A DNA stretch of 22,281 bases from Cellulomonas sp. (GCA_027451305.1 DAIDJQ010000228.1:1-22281), one strand, 5' to 3'; positions 14,734-22,281 are shown, counted from the stretch's first letter. Notes: generated by a model not told the origin, from the letters alone. Numbers and translations: made by a program.

Positions 14734-16008
14734 CCCGGTGGCCAGCAGCGTGCGTCGGTGGTGGACGCGGTCGCGCCAGGCGAGCACGACGCCGCCCGCC
14801 AGCGCCGCGACGGTCGACGCCACGAGCACGGCGACCACCACGTGCTCGTCCTGCGGGGTCCCGGAGCCGAACGCGAGCCCGCCCACCAGCAGCGACACGG
14901 TGAAGCCGATCCCGCCCACCAGCCCCACCCCGAGCACGTCCGCCCAGTCGAGCGCCGGTGCCAGGCGCGCCCGGGTGAACTGTGAGACGGCCCAGGTGGC
15001 AGCGACGATCCCGAGCGGCTTGCCCACCACCAGGCCCAGGGCGACGCCGCGCGCGACCGGGTCCTCGAGGGCCGCACGCAGCACGCCCCCGGAGACGTCG
15101 ACGCCCGCGGCGGCCAGCGCGAACACCGGCACGGCGAACCCCGCGGACAGCGGGCGCCACCGGTGCTCCCACCGCTCCGCCACGGAAGCGGAGCCCGGCG
15201 CGGCACCGGATGGCGTGCCGGTCGGTGCCGTCAGGCCCAGCAGCACCCCGGCGATGGTGGCGTGCACCCCGGACGCGTGCAGCAGGGCCCAGGCGAGCGC
15301 TGCCAGCGGCAGCAGCAGCCACACGGGCGGGCGCGTCGCTCGGGCCAGCACGGCGAACAGCCCGATCGCGGCCACGGAGCCGAGCAGCGGCAGCACGGAC
15401 AGCGTCCTCGCGTAGACGACGGCGATCACGACGATGGCGAGCAGGTCGTCCACCACGGCCAGGGTGAGCAGGAAGGCGCGCAGGGAGGCGGGCAACGAAC
15501 GGCCCACCAGCGACAGCACACCCACGGCGAACGCGATGTCGGTGGCCGTCGGCACCGCCCAGCCCTCCGGCCGGCCGCCCGCCGACCCGAGGTTGACCGC
15601 GAGGTAGATCAGCGCCGGGACCGCCATGCCGCCGACGGCGGCGACGGCCGGGACGACGGCCGAGGCCGGCCGACGCAGCTCCCCGGTGACCAGCTCACGC
15701 TTGAGCTCCAGCCCGACGACGAAGAAGAACACCGCCAGCAGCCCGTCGGTCGCCCACCGCCCGAGCCCGAGGTGCAGGTGCAGCGCCGCGGGACCCACCG
15801 CCGTGGTCCACGTCGCGCGGTAGGCCGCGGGCCACAGCCGCGCCCACAGCAGTGCCAGCGCGGTGGCGACCAGGAGCAGCACGGCCCCGGTGCGCTCGTC
15901 CCGGAGCGTGTCGAGGAGGTTGCGCTCGCTCGCGGGGTTCAGCGCTGCGAAGAGTCGAGCCGCGGGACGCGGCGAGTGGCTCGGGGGACGCGGATCGAGG
16001 TGCGGCAC
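14731..16008 (-). CDS. nhaA: Na+/H+ antiporter NhaA
   Basis: 425 aa, about 11-12 membrane helices; exports Na+ in exchange for protons. Family motifs: LNPASERNLLDTLRDERTGAVLLL; FFFVVGLELKRELVTGELRRP; VPTATDIAFAVGVLSLVG with Asp157; LAVVDDLLAIVVIA with the ion-binding pair Asp187-Asp188; GFAVPVFALAAAGV; GKPLGI; and GLVGGIGFTVSLLVGGLAF. GTG 16008 is preferred because GGAG sits 6 nt before it. GTG 16056, in frame and nearer a TAGCCT box, would give 441 aa. The cytoplasmic N-terminal tail is Pro/Arg-rich. It follows glnR on the same strand. Confidence 0.93.
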   Translation of the reverse strand: MPHLDPRPPSHSPRPAARLFAALNPASERNLLDTLRDERTGAVLLLVATALALLWARLWPAAYRATWTTAVGPAALHLHLGLGRWATDGLLAVFFFVVGLELKRELVTGELRRPASAVVPAVAAVGGMAVPALIYLAVNLGSAGGRPEGWAVPTATDIAFAVGVLSLVGRSLPASLRAFLLTLAVVDDLLAIVVIAVVYARTLSVLPLLGSVAAIGLFAVLARATRPPVWLLLPLAALAWALLHASGVHATIAGVLLGLTAPTGTPSGAAPGSASVAERWEHRWRPLSAGFAVPVFALAAAGVDVSGGVLRAALEDPVARGVALGLVVGKPLGIVAATWAVSQFTRARLAPALDWADVLGVGLVGGIGFTVSLLVGGLAFGSGTPQDEHVVVAVLVASTVAALAGGVVLAWRDRVHHRRTLLATG

Positions 16009-16066
16009 GGCGGTCTCCGGGGTCGGCAGCAGGACGCCGACCAGGCTTCCCGGCACACCGCCAGCC

Positions 16067-16072
16067 AGGCTA
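16067..16072 (-). promoter_or_regulatory. -10-like element upstream of nhaA
   Basis: On the minus strand TAGCCT lies 10 nt before GTG 16056 and 58 nt before the preferred GTG 16008. It could drive nhaA separately from glnR. No -35 match. Confidence 0.35.
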
Positions 16073-16079
16073 CCGGCCC

Positions 16080-16808
16080 CTACAGGCCCGCTGCCTCCGG
16101 CAGGCCGGCGCGCTCGTCGGCGCCACGACGCGGCTCCTTCGGCGGGTCGAACCGGTAGCCCACGTTCCGCACGGTGCCGATCAGCTGCTCGTGCTCGGGG
16201 CCCAGCTTGGCGCGGAGCCGTCGCACGTGGACGTCGACCGTGCGCGTGCCCCCGTAGTAGTCGTAGCCCCAGACCTCCTGGAGCAGCTGCGCGCGGGTGA
16301 ACACCCGACCGGGGTGCTGCACCAGGTACTTCAGCAGCTCGAACTCCTTGTAGGTGAGGTCGAGCGGCTGGCCCCGCAGCCGGGCCGTGTAGCCGCCCGG
16401 GTCGATGTTCAGGTCGCCGGCGCTGATCTCCAGGGGGGCGTCCTCGTAGGCTGCGGTGGCCGCGCGCTCCATCACCAGCCGGAAGCGGGTCTCCACCTCG
16501 GCAGGCGTGGCGTTCTCCAGGACGATGTCGTCCGCGCCCCACTCGGCGGTCACCACGGTGAGTCCGCCCTCGGTCAGCACCAGGATCAGCGGGACCGTCA
16601 GACCGGTGGCGCGCAGCAGCCGGCACGTGGTGCGTGCCGTCACCAGGTCACGTCGCGCATCGAGCACGACGATGTCCGCGTCCGGGGCGTCCACCAGAGC
16701 GGACGGCTCCACCGGTAGGACCCGCACCCGGTGCGACAGCAGGCCGAGTGCGGGCAGCACCTGCGCGGACCCCCCAGACGCCGGAGTAAGGAGCAGGAGT
16801 TCTGCCAC
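16080..16808 (-). CDS. glnR: Orphan nitrogen response regulator GlnR
   Basis: 242 aa OmpR-type regulator. The receiver domain (1-~115) reads [11 protein letters not shown]...[40 protein letters not shown] with the conserved Asp50, and [25 protein letters not shown]. The winged-helix domain (~128-228) has [72 protein letters not shown]. This matches Streptomyces GlnR closely from memory. No histidine kinase is adjacent, as expected: GlnR acts as an unphosphorylated dimer on nitrogen-assimilation genes. GTG 16808 has GGAGG 5 nt upstream. The divergent membrane-protein/thioredoxin genes repeat the mycobacterial glnR-Rv0817c-thiX arrangement. Confidence 0.93.
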   Translation of the reverse strand: MAELLLLTPASGGSAQVLPALGLLSHRVRVLPVEPSALVDAPDADIVVLDARRDLVTARTTCRLLRATGLTVPLILVLTEGGLTVVTAEWGADDIVLENATPAEVETRFRLVMERAATAAYEDAPLEISAGDLNIDPGGYTARLRGQPLDLTYKEFELLKYLVQHPGRVFTRAQLLQEVWGYDYYGGTRTVDVHVRRLRAKLGPEHEQLIGTVRNVGYRFDPPKEPRRGADERAGLPEAAGL

Positions 16809-16830
16809 CAGGGCCTCCAGGCGTGCGAGT

Positions 16831-16852
16831 GACCACACGGTACCGCGTGGTC
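16831..16852. promoter_or_regulatory. 22-bp palindrome in the glnR upstream region
   Basis: GACCAC-A-CGGTACCG-C-GTGGTC: 10 of 11 arm pairs match around a central GGTACC. It starts 23 bp upstream of the glnR GTG and covers a minus-strand TACCGT (16837-16842) that could be the glnR -10. The remaining ~110 bp to the divergent membrane gene shows nothing else clear. Suits a dimeric repressor or autoregulation; it is not the known GlnR half-site pattern (GTnAC/GaAAC). Confidence 0.5.
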
Positions 16853-16965
16853 GGGCTCTGCACGCCGACCCGCCCGCTCCGCGGCATCTGCGAGAATCCC
16901 TGCGTGCTGACCACCGCCCCCGCTCGGCCGCCTGCGCCCAGCGGTCCGGGGCAGGGTGGAGCGGC

Positions 16966-17700
16966 ATGACGATCGCCACCCGATCGGTGGCCACCGCCGC
17001 GCTCGCCGCGGCCGTCGCGCTCGCCGGCTTCCTCAGCCCGACGGCGCTCGTCGTGGCCGCGTTCGTGCTGGTCGTGCTGCTGGCGATCGGCTGGCCGTGG
17101 CTCGCCCGGCTGCCGTTCCCCCCGGGCTCGTCGGCCGTGGTGGGCCTGGCAGGGGCCGGGGCGCTGTACGCGGTGGCCTTCGCGACCGCCAGCTCGGACC
17201 TGTCGGCACTCTCGATCGCGATGGCGGCGGCGCTGCTGCTCTGCTTCGTCAACGAGCTGCTGCGGCGTGACGGGCGGGTGCGGATGGTCGAGTCGGTGTC
17301 CGGCACCGCCGCCGGCTCGGTGATCGCGCTCACCGCCTCCGGCTGGGCTGCGGCCGACGCGCTCACCGGCGGCACCGCGCTGGTGGTGGTCGGGGCGATC
17401 GCGCTCGCGGTGGGGTCCGCCGTCTCGGCGATCGCGCTGGCCCGCTGGCTCAGCGCGGTGTCCACGGTGCTGGTCGCGGCGGGGGCCGGTGCCCTGGTGG
17501 GCATCCCGCTGTCGCCGATCACCCCCGCCGTCGGCGCGTTGCTCGGCGGCGCGGTCGGCGTGCTGGTGGCCTCGATGGACGCCCTGTTCGACGGCATGCC
17601 TGAGCTCCGCCGCCGGATGCCGGCGCTGGCCGCGGTGGCGCTGCCGGTGTGCGTCACCGGCATGGTGCTGTACGTGGTGGGGCGGGTGCTGGTCCGGTGA
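16966..17700 (+). CDS. Polytopic membrane protein of unknown function
   Basis: 244 aa, about seven predicted membrane helices, Ala/Val/Leu/Gly-rich, with a short basic loop ([17 protein letters not shown]) and a C-terminal loop ([14 protein letters not shown]). I recognise no catalytic or transport motif. By position beside glnR and upstream of a thioredoxin it corresponds to mycobacterial Rv0817c. ATG 16966 has GGTGGAG 6 nt upstream. Its stop overlaps the thioredoxin GTG by 4 nt (GTGA), so the two are coupled, suggesting that the products work together at the membrane. Confidence 0.8.
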   Translation: MTIATRSVATAALAAAVALAGFLSPTALVVAAFVLVVLLAIGWPWLARLPFPPGSSAVVGLAGAGALYAVAFATASSDLSALSIAMAAALLLCFVNELLRRDGRVRMVESVSGTAAGSVIALTASGWAAADALTGGTALVVVGAIALAVGSAVSAIALARWLSAVSTVLVAAGAGALVGIPLSPITPAVGALLGGAVGVLVASMDALFDGMPELRRRMPALAAVALPVCVTGMVLYVVGRVLVR

Positions 17701-18203
17701 CCGTGGCGCGGGTGGTCCTGGTCCTGGCGGTGCTCGCGGCGGCTGCGCTGCTCGGGGTGGCGTGGCAGCGGCGCAACGGCCGGTTCACGGCGGTGCCGAC
17801 GGCGGTGCTCGCGGCGGCGGACGCGGCGGGCGGGCCGCACGGTCACGACGACGGCGTGGAGCGGCTGACGAGCGCGGAGATCGGCGCCGAACCGGGCGCC
17901 CGGGCCACCTTCGTGCAGCTGTCCAGCGAGGTGTGCACGCCCTGCCGGCGCACGCACGCGGTGCTGGCGGATCTCGCTGCTCAAGAGCCGGGCGTCCGCC
18001 ATGTGGACCTGGACGTGGCGCAGCACCTCGACCTCGTGCGACGCTTCGACGTGATGCGCACGCCCACGGTCCTCCTGCTCGACGGCGCCGGTGTCGTCGT
18101 CGGACGGATGTCCGGTGCGACCGACCGGCGTCAGGCGCTCGCTGCCCTGGAGGCATGCCCGCCCCCGGCCGACGGCTGTCCGCGCGGGACCACCGCCGGC
18201 TGA
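17697..18203 (+). CDS. Membrane-anchored thioredoxin-fold protein
   Basis: 168 aa. An N-terminal helix (~3-22) serves as signal anchor, then a His/Asp-rich linker. The thioredoxin domain has redox motif Cys80-Thr-Pro-Cys83 ([16 protein letters not shown]) and cis-Pro123 in [21 protein letters not shown]. The C-terminus carries two more Cys ([12 protein letters not shown]). The Cys-Thr-Pro-Cys core differs from the usual CGPC. It resembles ThiX (Rv0816c) near mycobacterial glnR. The anchor followed by the domain is compatible with either membrane face; the positive-inside rule is ambiguous. Starts at a GTGA overlap with the upstream gene. A 141-nt gap follows, in which I see no gene or clear signal. 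Confidence 0.88.
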   Translation: MTVARVVLVLAVLAAAALLGVAWQRRNGRFTAVPTAVLAAADAAGGPHGHDDGVERLTSAEIGAEPGARATFVQLSSEVCTPCRRTHAVLADLAAQEPGVRHVDLDVAQHLDLVRRFDVMRTPTVLLLDGAGVVVGRMSGATDRRQALAALEACPPPADGCPRGTTAG

Positions 18204-18344
18204 CGTCCCCGCTGCGGCGGAGGGCGTCCGGCCCCGCCGCGGTCCCGGTGCTCGTGCCTGGCACGCGCACCGCCCCGGCTCCGGTGGTCTCGGCCCCGTG
18301 CCCCGGCGCCTCGGCGCACACCCCTGCAGCCTCCGGAGTCCCCC

Positions 18345-18815
18345 ATGTCCACGTCCGTCATCGCACCGGTGTCGGCGCCCGCCGGCGTCGACCCCCGCGG
18401 CCCGCGCTTCGGTGCCGCGCTCACCGCCGTCCTGCTCGTCGCCGTCCTTCTGCTGGGCACCGGCGCGGCGGCCACCGTCCTGCTCGCGCTCGTCGTCGCC
18501 AGCTTCGCGCTCGGCGTCGCCCGCGGGGTGCCCGGCACCTGGCAGGGCCAGCTCTACCGCCGGGTCGTGGCGCCCCGGCTGGCACCGCCGACCGAGCGCG
18601 AGGACCCGCGGCCGCCGCGGTTCGCCCAGCTGGTCGGCCTGCTGGTCACCGGCGCAGGGCTGCTGGTCGCCCTGCTCGGCGCGCCGCTCGCCATCACCGT
18701 GGGGGCGGCGCTCGCCCTGGTCGCGGCCTTCCTCAACGCCGCGTTCGGGCTGTGCCTCGGGTGCGAGCTGTACCTGCTGGGCCTGCGGCTGCGCGGTGCC
18801 CGCAGCATGCGGTAG
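18345..18815 (+). CDS. DUF4395 membrane protein
   Basis: 156 aa. It begins [24 protein letters not shown], the DUF4395 opening, with about four membrane helices in two pairs. A cytoplasmic loop ([32 protein letters not shown]) lies between the pairs. The last helix holds Cys137-Leu-Gly-Cys140 ([13 protein letters not shown]), a conserved feature of the family. DUF4395 genes usually sit beside thioredoxins or sulfurtransferases, and here the thioredoxin is directly upstream. A thiol-redox or sulfur-relay role is inferred. ATG 18345 has CCGGAG about 6-7 nt upstream. Confidence 0.87.
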   Translation: MSTSVIAPVSAPAGVDPRGPRFGAALTAVLLVAVLLLGTGAAATVLLALVVASFALGVARGVPGTWQGQLYRRVVAPRLAPPTEREDPRPPRFAQLVGLLVTGAGLLVALLGAPLAITVGAALALVAAFLNAAFGLCLGCELYLLGLRLRGARSMR

Positions 18816-18862
18816 GCGGCCGGTCGCTGGTCGGTCGCCGTCGAGGGGCGCCGGAGCCGTCG

Positions 18863-18875
18863 ACCGCCCGGCGGT
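18863..18875. terminator. Hairpin between DUF4395 and DsrE genes
   Basis: ACCGC-CCG-GCGGT, a 5-bp stem with a 3-nt loop (a 13-bp palindrome about one base), in the 62-nt convergent gap and 2 nt from the DsrE stop. Confidence 0.4.
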
Positions 18876-18877
18876 GC

Positions 18878-19240
18878 TCAGTAGACGAGCGCCTGCGCAC
18901 CCTCGGCCAGGACCTCCTCGACGAAGACCGCGGCGCCGGCGATCCGCACCCCGGGCAGCACGTCCTGCGCGGTGATGCCCCGGCGGACGGCGCACTGCGT
19001 GCACAACGTCACGCGGCCGTCGGTCAGCAGCAGGTCGAGGAGCTCGGTCAGCGGTGTCGCATGGTCGAGCTCCAGGTCGGCAGCGCGTCCGGGGAGCGCG
19101 AACCAGCTCGCCTCGCCGGTGAGCCACACGCTGACGTCCGCGCCCGCCGCCACCGCGGCCGCCGCCACGGTGAAGGCCTGGTTGGCGGCCTCGGGCCGGT
19201 CGGTGCCGGAGGTGGTCTTGACCACCAGGGTGCGCGTCAT
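18878..19240 (-). CDS. DsrE-family protein
   Basis: 120 aa alpha/beta protein. Opening [52 protein letters not shown] matches the DsrE/peroxiredoxin-like family. Cys80-Thr-Gln-Cys83 ([13 protein letters not shown]) supplies a likely sulfur-carrying or disulfide pair. The C-terminus is [25 protein letters not shown]. DsrE-type proteins relay sulfane sulfur; the partner is unknown, but thioredoxin and DUF4395 genes lie next door. ATG 19240 follows a TAGCCT box by exactly 6 nt, with no ribosome-binding site. Confidence 0.88.
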   Translation of the reverse strand: MTRTLVVKTTSGTDRPEAANQAFTVAAAAVAAGADVSVWLTGEASWFALPGRAADLELDHATPLTELLDLLLTDGRVTLCTQCAVRRGITAQDVLPGVRIAGAAVFVEEVLAEGAQALVY

Positions 19241-19246
19241 GGCGCC

Positions 19247-19252
19247 AGGCTA
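19247..19252 (-). promoter_or_regulatory. -10 element of leaderless DsrE promoter
   Basis: On the minus strand TAGCCT, 6 nt before ATG 19240. No -35 consensus. Confidence 0.5.
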
Positions 19253-19323
19253 GCCAGTGGTCGTCGGACCCCGGGCGGGTGCCGGTCGCCCGCGGGTCCG
19301 ACGGGGGATCTGCCCTCCGTCGT

Positions 19324-19329
19324 TACCAT
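19324..19329 (+). promoter_or_regulatory. -10 element of leaderless small-membrane-protein gene
   Basis: TACCAT, 6 nt before ATG 19336; divergent from the DsrE promoter across a ~70-bp gap. Confidence 0.45.
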
Positions 19330-19335
19330 GGGCGC

Positions 19336-19443
19336 ATGTCCGGGCTCGAGATCTTCTTCATCTCCCTGCTCGCCGTGACCACGCTGGCGATCGGCTGGTT
19401 CGCGGCGCTGTCCGTCTACAAGCTCTACCAGGGCCAGCGCTGA
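19336..19443 (+). CDS. 35-aa single-pass membrane protein
   Basis: Begins MSGLEIFFISLLAVTTLAIGW, then FAALSVYKLYQGQR and stop. One membrane helix (~4-27) with a Tyr/Lys amphipathic tail. Predicted leaderless: TACCAT ends 6 nt before the ATG. The competing ATG 19328 is out of frame and encodes a Ser/Pro string. The clean hydrophobic design and promoter spacing argue that it is real, and I believe similar peptides occur in related actinobacteria. It precedes the nitrobindin-like gene by 59 nt. Function unknown. Confidence 0.65.
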   Translation: MSGLEIFFISLLAVTTLAIGWFAALSVYKLYQGQR

Positions 19444-19502
19444 CCGGCGGGCCTCCAGGCCCCCCGCCGTCCGCTCCGACCGCCGTCCGTCAGGGAGGCA
19501 CC

Positions 19503-20108
19503 ATGCCGTTCGTGCTGCCCGAGGGGCTGGCGCCCGAGGTCTACCCGCTCGCATGGCTCGTGGGCCGGTGGCGTGGTGAGGGCGTGCTCGCCTACCCGGG
19601 CGTCGAGGAGGCCGCGTTCACGCAGGAGCTGGTGATCAGCAGCGACGGCGGCCCGTACCTCACCTACTCCTCGAGCGTCCGGCTCGTGGTGGCGCCGGAC
19701 GACCTGACGGCGCTCGGGTCGCCGACGGAGGACGAGGTGCCTGCGGCGCCCGACGCCCCGCCGCAGACCCCTGTGGAGCACAGCGGCCCCGTGTGGTCCT
19801 CCGAGGTCGGGTACTGGCGGGTGCCCCCCGAGCCGTCGGTCGAGCTGGCGGAGGGGCAGCACCCGGTGGAGCAGCTGGTGGCCGACCCGTCGGGGCACGT
19901 GGCGATCTACGTCGGCGCCGTGGGCAACGGCCGGATCGACCTGGTCAGCGACCTGGTGGCACGGACGGCCACCGGTGCCGAGGTGTCGGCCGGGCGTCGG
20001 CTGTACGGGCTGGTGCACGGCGAGCTGATGTGGGCGCACGACCTGGCGGCGTTCGGCCATCCGCTGCAGTCGTACTCCTCCGGCCGGCTGACCCGCGTGG
20101 AGGACTGA
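19503..20108 (+). CDS. Nitrobindin/FABP-fold protein (heme His not conserved)
   Basis: 201 aa beta-barrel of the DUF1794/nitrobindin (THAP4-like) family. The N-terminal LAWLVGRWRGEGVLAYPG holds the GxWxGxG signature. The barrel strands FTQELVISSDGGPYLTYSSSVRL, SSEVGYWRV, HVAIYVGAVGNGRIDLVSD and RRLYGLVHGELMWAHDLAAFG follow. A 25-residue acidic/Pro-rich insertion (~72-97) splits the barrel. In heme-binding nitrobindins the C-terminal block reads roughly GxPLTHHLSA, with the proximal His. Here it is GHPLQSYSSG, with Ser190 and Tyr191 at those places, so classical heme binding is doubtful. ATG 19503 has GGGAGG 5 nt upstream. It resembles Rv0813c near mycobacterial glnR, and the YgfZ gene starts 3 nt later. 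Confidence 0.85.
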   Translation: MPFVLPEGLAPEVYPLAWLVGRWRGEGVLAYPGVEEAAFTQELVISSDGGPYLTYSSSVRLVVAPDDLTALGSPTEDEVPAAPDAPPQTPVEHSGPVWSSEVGYWRVPPEPSVELAEGQHPVEQLVADPSGHVAIYVGAVGNGRIDLVSDLVARTATGAEVSAGRRLYGLVHGELMWAHDLAAFGHPLQSYSSGRLTRVED

Positions 20109-20111
20109 GCG

Positions 20112-21281
20112 ATGTCGGAGCAGGCTGCCGCACCCGCCCAGGCCGTCGGCGTCCCACGCGAGACCCCGCGGCACCGGAGCCCCTTGCTGGACCGGCACGG
20201 CGCCGTGCCCGCCGCCGGACCCGACACAGGTGTCGCCTGGCACTACGGCGACCCGACGGCGGAGCAGCGCGCGTTGGCCCGCGGGCTCGCCGTGGTGGAC
20301 GCGTCCCACCTCGGGGTGGTGCGGGTGAGCGGTCCGGACCGGCTCAGCTGGCTGAACTCGATCACCTCGCAGGACGTGGAGCGCCTCGCGCCGCGCACCT
20401 CGACCGAGCTGCTGGTGCTGAGCCCGCAGGGGCACGTGGAGCACGCGGCAGGCGTGGTGGACGACGGCGAGGCGACCTGGCTGCTGACCGAGACACCTGC
20501 CGGGCTGGCCGGCTGGCTGGACCGCATGCGGTTCATGCTGCGGGTGGAGGTGGCGGACGTCACCGACGAGTGGGCGGCCGTCGGCGAGCCGATCGCCGCC
20601 GAGGGTGCGGCCGGTGAACCCGTGACCTGGTGCGACCCGTGGCCGCACGTCGCAGCGGGCGGCACGCGGTACGGACCGCCCGACGAGACGCACCCGGGTG
20701 CCGACCGCGCGTGGCGGCTGGTGCTGGTCCCGCGCGACCGGCTGGCCGACGAGGTGGCGGCACGGGAGGCGGCCGGGGCCACCCTGGCCGGGACGTGGGC
20801 CACCGAGGCCCTGCGTGTGGCGGCCTGGCGGCCCCGGTGGTCGCACGAGGTGGACCATCGCACGCTCCCGCACGAGCTCGACTGGTTGCGCACCGCCGTG
20901 CACCTGCACAAGGGCTGCTACCGCGGGCAGGAGACGGTGGCGCGCGTGCACAACCTGGGCCGGCCGCCGCGGCGGCTGGTGATGCTGCACCTGGACGGGT
21001 CGGGGCACCTGGTGCCCGAGGTCGGTGCCGTGGTGCGGACCGTCGACGGCCGCGAGGTGGGGGCCGTGACCTCGGTCGCACGGCACCACGAGCTGGGACC
21101 GATCGCGCTCGCGGTGGTCAAGCGGTCCGTCCCGGTGGAGGTGGAGCTGCGGGTGGACGGAGCGGGCGAGGCCGTCGCAGCCGCACAGGAGCCCGTGGTG
21201 CCCGGGGAGGGCGTCTCGGCCGACCGGCCGGCACCGCGCGGCCCGGTGGCACGGGGCCTCGGCCCGCACGTCGCCCTGTGA
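20112..21281 (+). CDS. ygfZ: YgfZ/GcvT-like folate-binding Fe-S maintenance protein
   Basis: 389 aa. Tetrahydrofolate-dependent protein needed for activity of certain Fe-S enzymes such as MiaB-type. The diagnostic motif Lys267-Gly-Cys269-Tyr-Arg-Gly-Gln-Glu274 (HKGCYRGQETVARVHNLGRPPRRL) is intact. Upstream are GcvT-fold segments VVDASHLGVVRVSGPDRLSWLNSITSQDVERL and LLVLSPQGHVEHAAGVVDDGEATWLLTE. The start ATG 20112 follows the nitrobindin stop by 3 nt. The end overlaps the FUSC gene by 4 nt (GTGA). The N-terminal ~30 residues are a variable extension. Confidence 0.93.
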   Translation: MSEQAAAPAQAVGVPRETPRHRSPLLDRHGAVPAAGPDTGVAWHYGDPTAEQRALARGLAVVDASHLGVVRVSGPDRLSWLNSITSQDVERLAPRTSTELLVLSPQGHVEHAAGVVDDGEATWLLTETPAGLAGWLDRMRFMLRVEVADVTDEWAAVGEPIAAEGAAGEPVTWCDPWPHVAAGGTRYGPPDETHPGADRAWRLVLVPRDRLADEVAAREAAGATLAGTWATEALRVAAWRPRWSHEVDHRTLPHELDWLRTAVHLHKGCYRGQETVARVHNLGRPPRRLVMLHLDGSGHLVPEVGAVVRTVDGREVGAVTSVARHHELGPIALAVVKRSVPVEVELRVDGAGEAVAAAQEPVVPGEGVSADRPAPRGPVARGLGPHVAL

Positions 21282-22281
21282 CCGCGGCCGCCGCGGAGCC
21301 GGTACCGCCGGCCCGGCGGGCCGGGTGGCAGGACGTCCGTCTGCTCACGCAGGCACGGGTGCGGCAGGGCTGGTCGCGCGTCGTCGCCTCGTGGTTCTGG
21401 ATCGTGCAGGCGTCCGTCGCCGGGGCGATCGCGTATGCACTGGCGTACTACCTGGCCGGCCACCGGCAGCCGTTCTTCGCACCGGTGAGCACGTGGGTGG
21501 CCCTCGGGTTCTCGCGGGACCGCTCGACCCGGCGCGTGGCCGAGCTCGCGGTCGGCGTGGCGCTGGGCGTCGGCTTCGGCGAGGTCATGGTGCACCTCAT
21601 CGGCCGAGGCGTGTGGCAGCTGGGCCTGGTGCTGGCCGCGTCCGCGCTGGTGGGGCGCTTCGTGGACCGGGCGGCGCTGATCACCACCCAGGCGGGCGTG
21701 CAGGCCATCGTGATCGTGGCGCTGCCCGCGGTGAGCGGTGGCCCGTTCGGCCGGTGGCTCGACGCGGTGATCGGCGGCGTCGTCGGGCTGCTGGTCGTGC
21801 TGCTGACGCCGACCGACCCGCGCGGTCCGGTGCGCACCCAGGCGCGCGTCGCCACCGAGGAGCTCGCGACGATGCTGCACCTGCTCGCGCGCGGGCTGCG
21901 CACCGGGTCGATGGCCGACGTCGAGGACGCCCTGGTGCGCGGCCGGGCCTCGCAGCCGGCGCTCGACGAGTGGCGCGAGTCGGCCGTGACGGCACGTGAC
22001 CTCGCACGCGTGCAGCCCGCCGCCCGGCGGCACCGCGACGAGCTGTCCCGGTCCGTCGCCGCCGCGGTGCTGCTGGACCGGGCGGTGCGCAACGCACGGG
22101 TGCTGATCCGCCGGGCGATCACGGTGGTCGAGGACGGGCACCGGGTGCCGGCGGTCGGGGGACTGCTCGAGGCGACCGCGGGGGCTGCCGACGCGCTGGC
22201 GGCGGCGTACGGCGCCGGGCACGACACCGCCCGGGCCCGGGCCGCCCTGCTGACGGTGGCCGAAGGGGTGGACCCGTTCCG
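21278..22281 (+). CDS. FUSC / aromatic acid exporter family protein (3' truncated)
   Basis: At least 334 aa; the window ends inside the gene. A cytoplasmic N-terminus (~40 aa) is followed by 4-6 membrane helices: FWIVQASVAGAIAYALAYYLAG, PFFAPVSTWVALGFSRDRSTRRVAELAVGVALGVGFGEV, VWQLGLVLAASALVG and AVIGGVVGLLVVLLTPTDPRGP. A long helical soluble region (from ~188) continues to the edge. The pattern of helices, an Arg-rich RDRSTRR loop and TPTDPR matches the FUSC/ArAE (DUF939-like) family, thought to export aromatic or other small acids; the substrate is unknown. GTG 21278 overlaps the ygfZ stop by 4 nt, so it is coupled to ygfZ. Confidence 0.8.
   Translation, partial: MTAAAAEPVPPARRAGWQDVRLLTQARVRQGWSRVVASWFWIVQASVAGAIAYALAYYLAGHRQPFFAPVSTWVALGFSRDRSTRRVAELAVGVALGVGFGEVMVHLIGRGVWQLGLVLAASALVGRFVDRAALITTQAGVQAIVIVALPAVSGGPFGRWLDAVIGGVVGLLVVLLTPTDPRGPVRTQARVATEELATMLHLLARGLRTGSMADVEDALVRGRASQPALDEWRESAVTARDLARVQPAARRHRDELSRSVAAAVLLDRAVRNARVLIRRAITVVEDGHRVPAVGGLLEATAGAADALAAAYGAGHDTARARAALLTVAEGVDPF

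Noticed and set aside
16080..19127. 1015-codon minus-strand open frame spanning glnR and the region upstream of it
   Set aside because: Only the 16080-16808 part is a protein (GlnR). The rest is antisense to the membrane protein, thioredoxin and DUF4395 genes and has low-complexity, Arg/Gly/Ala-rich composition typical of GC-rich shadow frames.
19328..19377. Alternative ATG 19328 as gene start
   Set aside because: Frame encodes a Ser/Pro string, and the ATG falls inside the proposed -10 element; ATG 19336 gives a coherent membrane helix.

Overview
The window is high-GC actinobacterial chromosome, most like Cellulomonadaceae/Micrococcales. The family level is an inference from gene order and protein style. 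Signs include WhiB, GlnR, an Mtb-type Crp, a PASTA-containing class A PBP, frequent GTG starts and many apparently leaderless genes with TANNNT boxes 6-8 nt before the start codon. There is no integrase, transposase, CRISPR array, prophage gene or rRNA. It reads as core housekeeping sequence, and I did not find a self-contained new defence or biosynthetic system.

Layout. (1) 1-5931, plus strand: 3' end of dnaX, recR, a DUF5063 gene, a TSUP-family transporter, then the lysC-asd operon that makes aspartate semialdehyde. lysC carries a strong internal Shine-Dalgarno and in-frame GTG, predicting a nested beta subunit. (2) 5946-10399, minus strand: a Fic-like protein with a degraded active site, tRNA-Pro(CGG) with a long terminator hairpin, and a PonA2-like PBP translationally coupled to a YkuE-type phosphoesterase. 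(3) 10714-13772: a WhiB4/WblA-type regulator, a 52-aa DUF4177 gene overlapping a RidA gene, crp on the minus strand, a small RsiG-like protein and nth. The order ponA2 / whiB4 / DUF4177-RidA / crp / nth matches what I recall of Mycobacterium tuberculosis Rv3683-Rv3674c and the Streptomyces wblA region. (4) 13799-16808, minus strand: glnR, nhaA and an alpha/beta-hydrolase that lacks its nucleophile. (5) 16966-22281, mainly plus strand: a polytopic membrane protein, membrane-anchored thioredoxin, DUF4395 protein, convergent DsrE protein, a 35-aa membrane protein, nitrobindin/FABP-fold protein, YgfZ and a truncated FUSC-family gene. This block resembles the M. tuberculosis glnR-Rv0817c-thiX-...-Rv0813c neighbourhood.

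Functional themes are lysine/threonine/methionine/DAP precursor supply (lysC-asd), peptidoglycan assembly (PBP), DNA repair (RecR, Nth), and redox, sulfur and Fe-S handling (WhiB, thioredoxin, DUF4395, DsrE, nitrobindin-like, YgfZ), with global regulation by Crp and GlnR. The most interesting points are three proteins that keep a fold but have lost catalytic or ligand residues (Fic-like, alpha/beta-hydrolase, RsiG-like), two 22-bp near-perfect palindromes in divergent regulatory regions, the nested lysC start and the recurrent leaderless promoter architecture.
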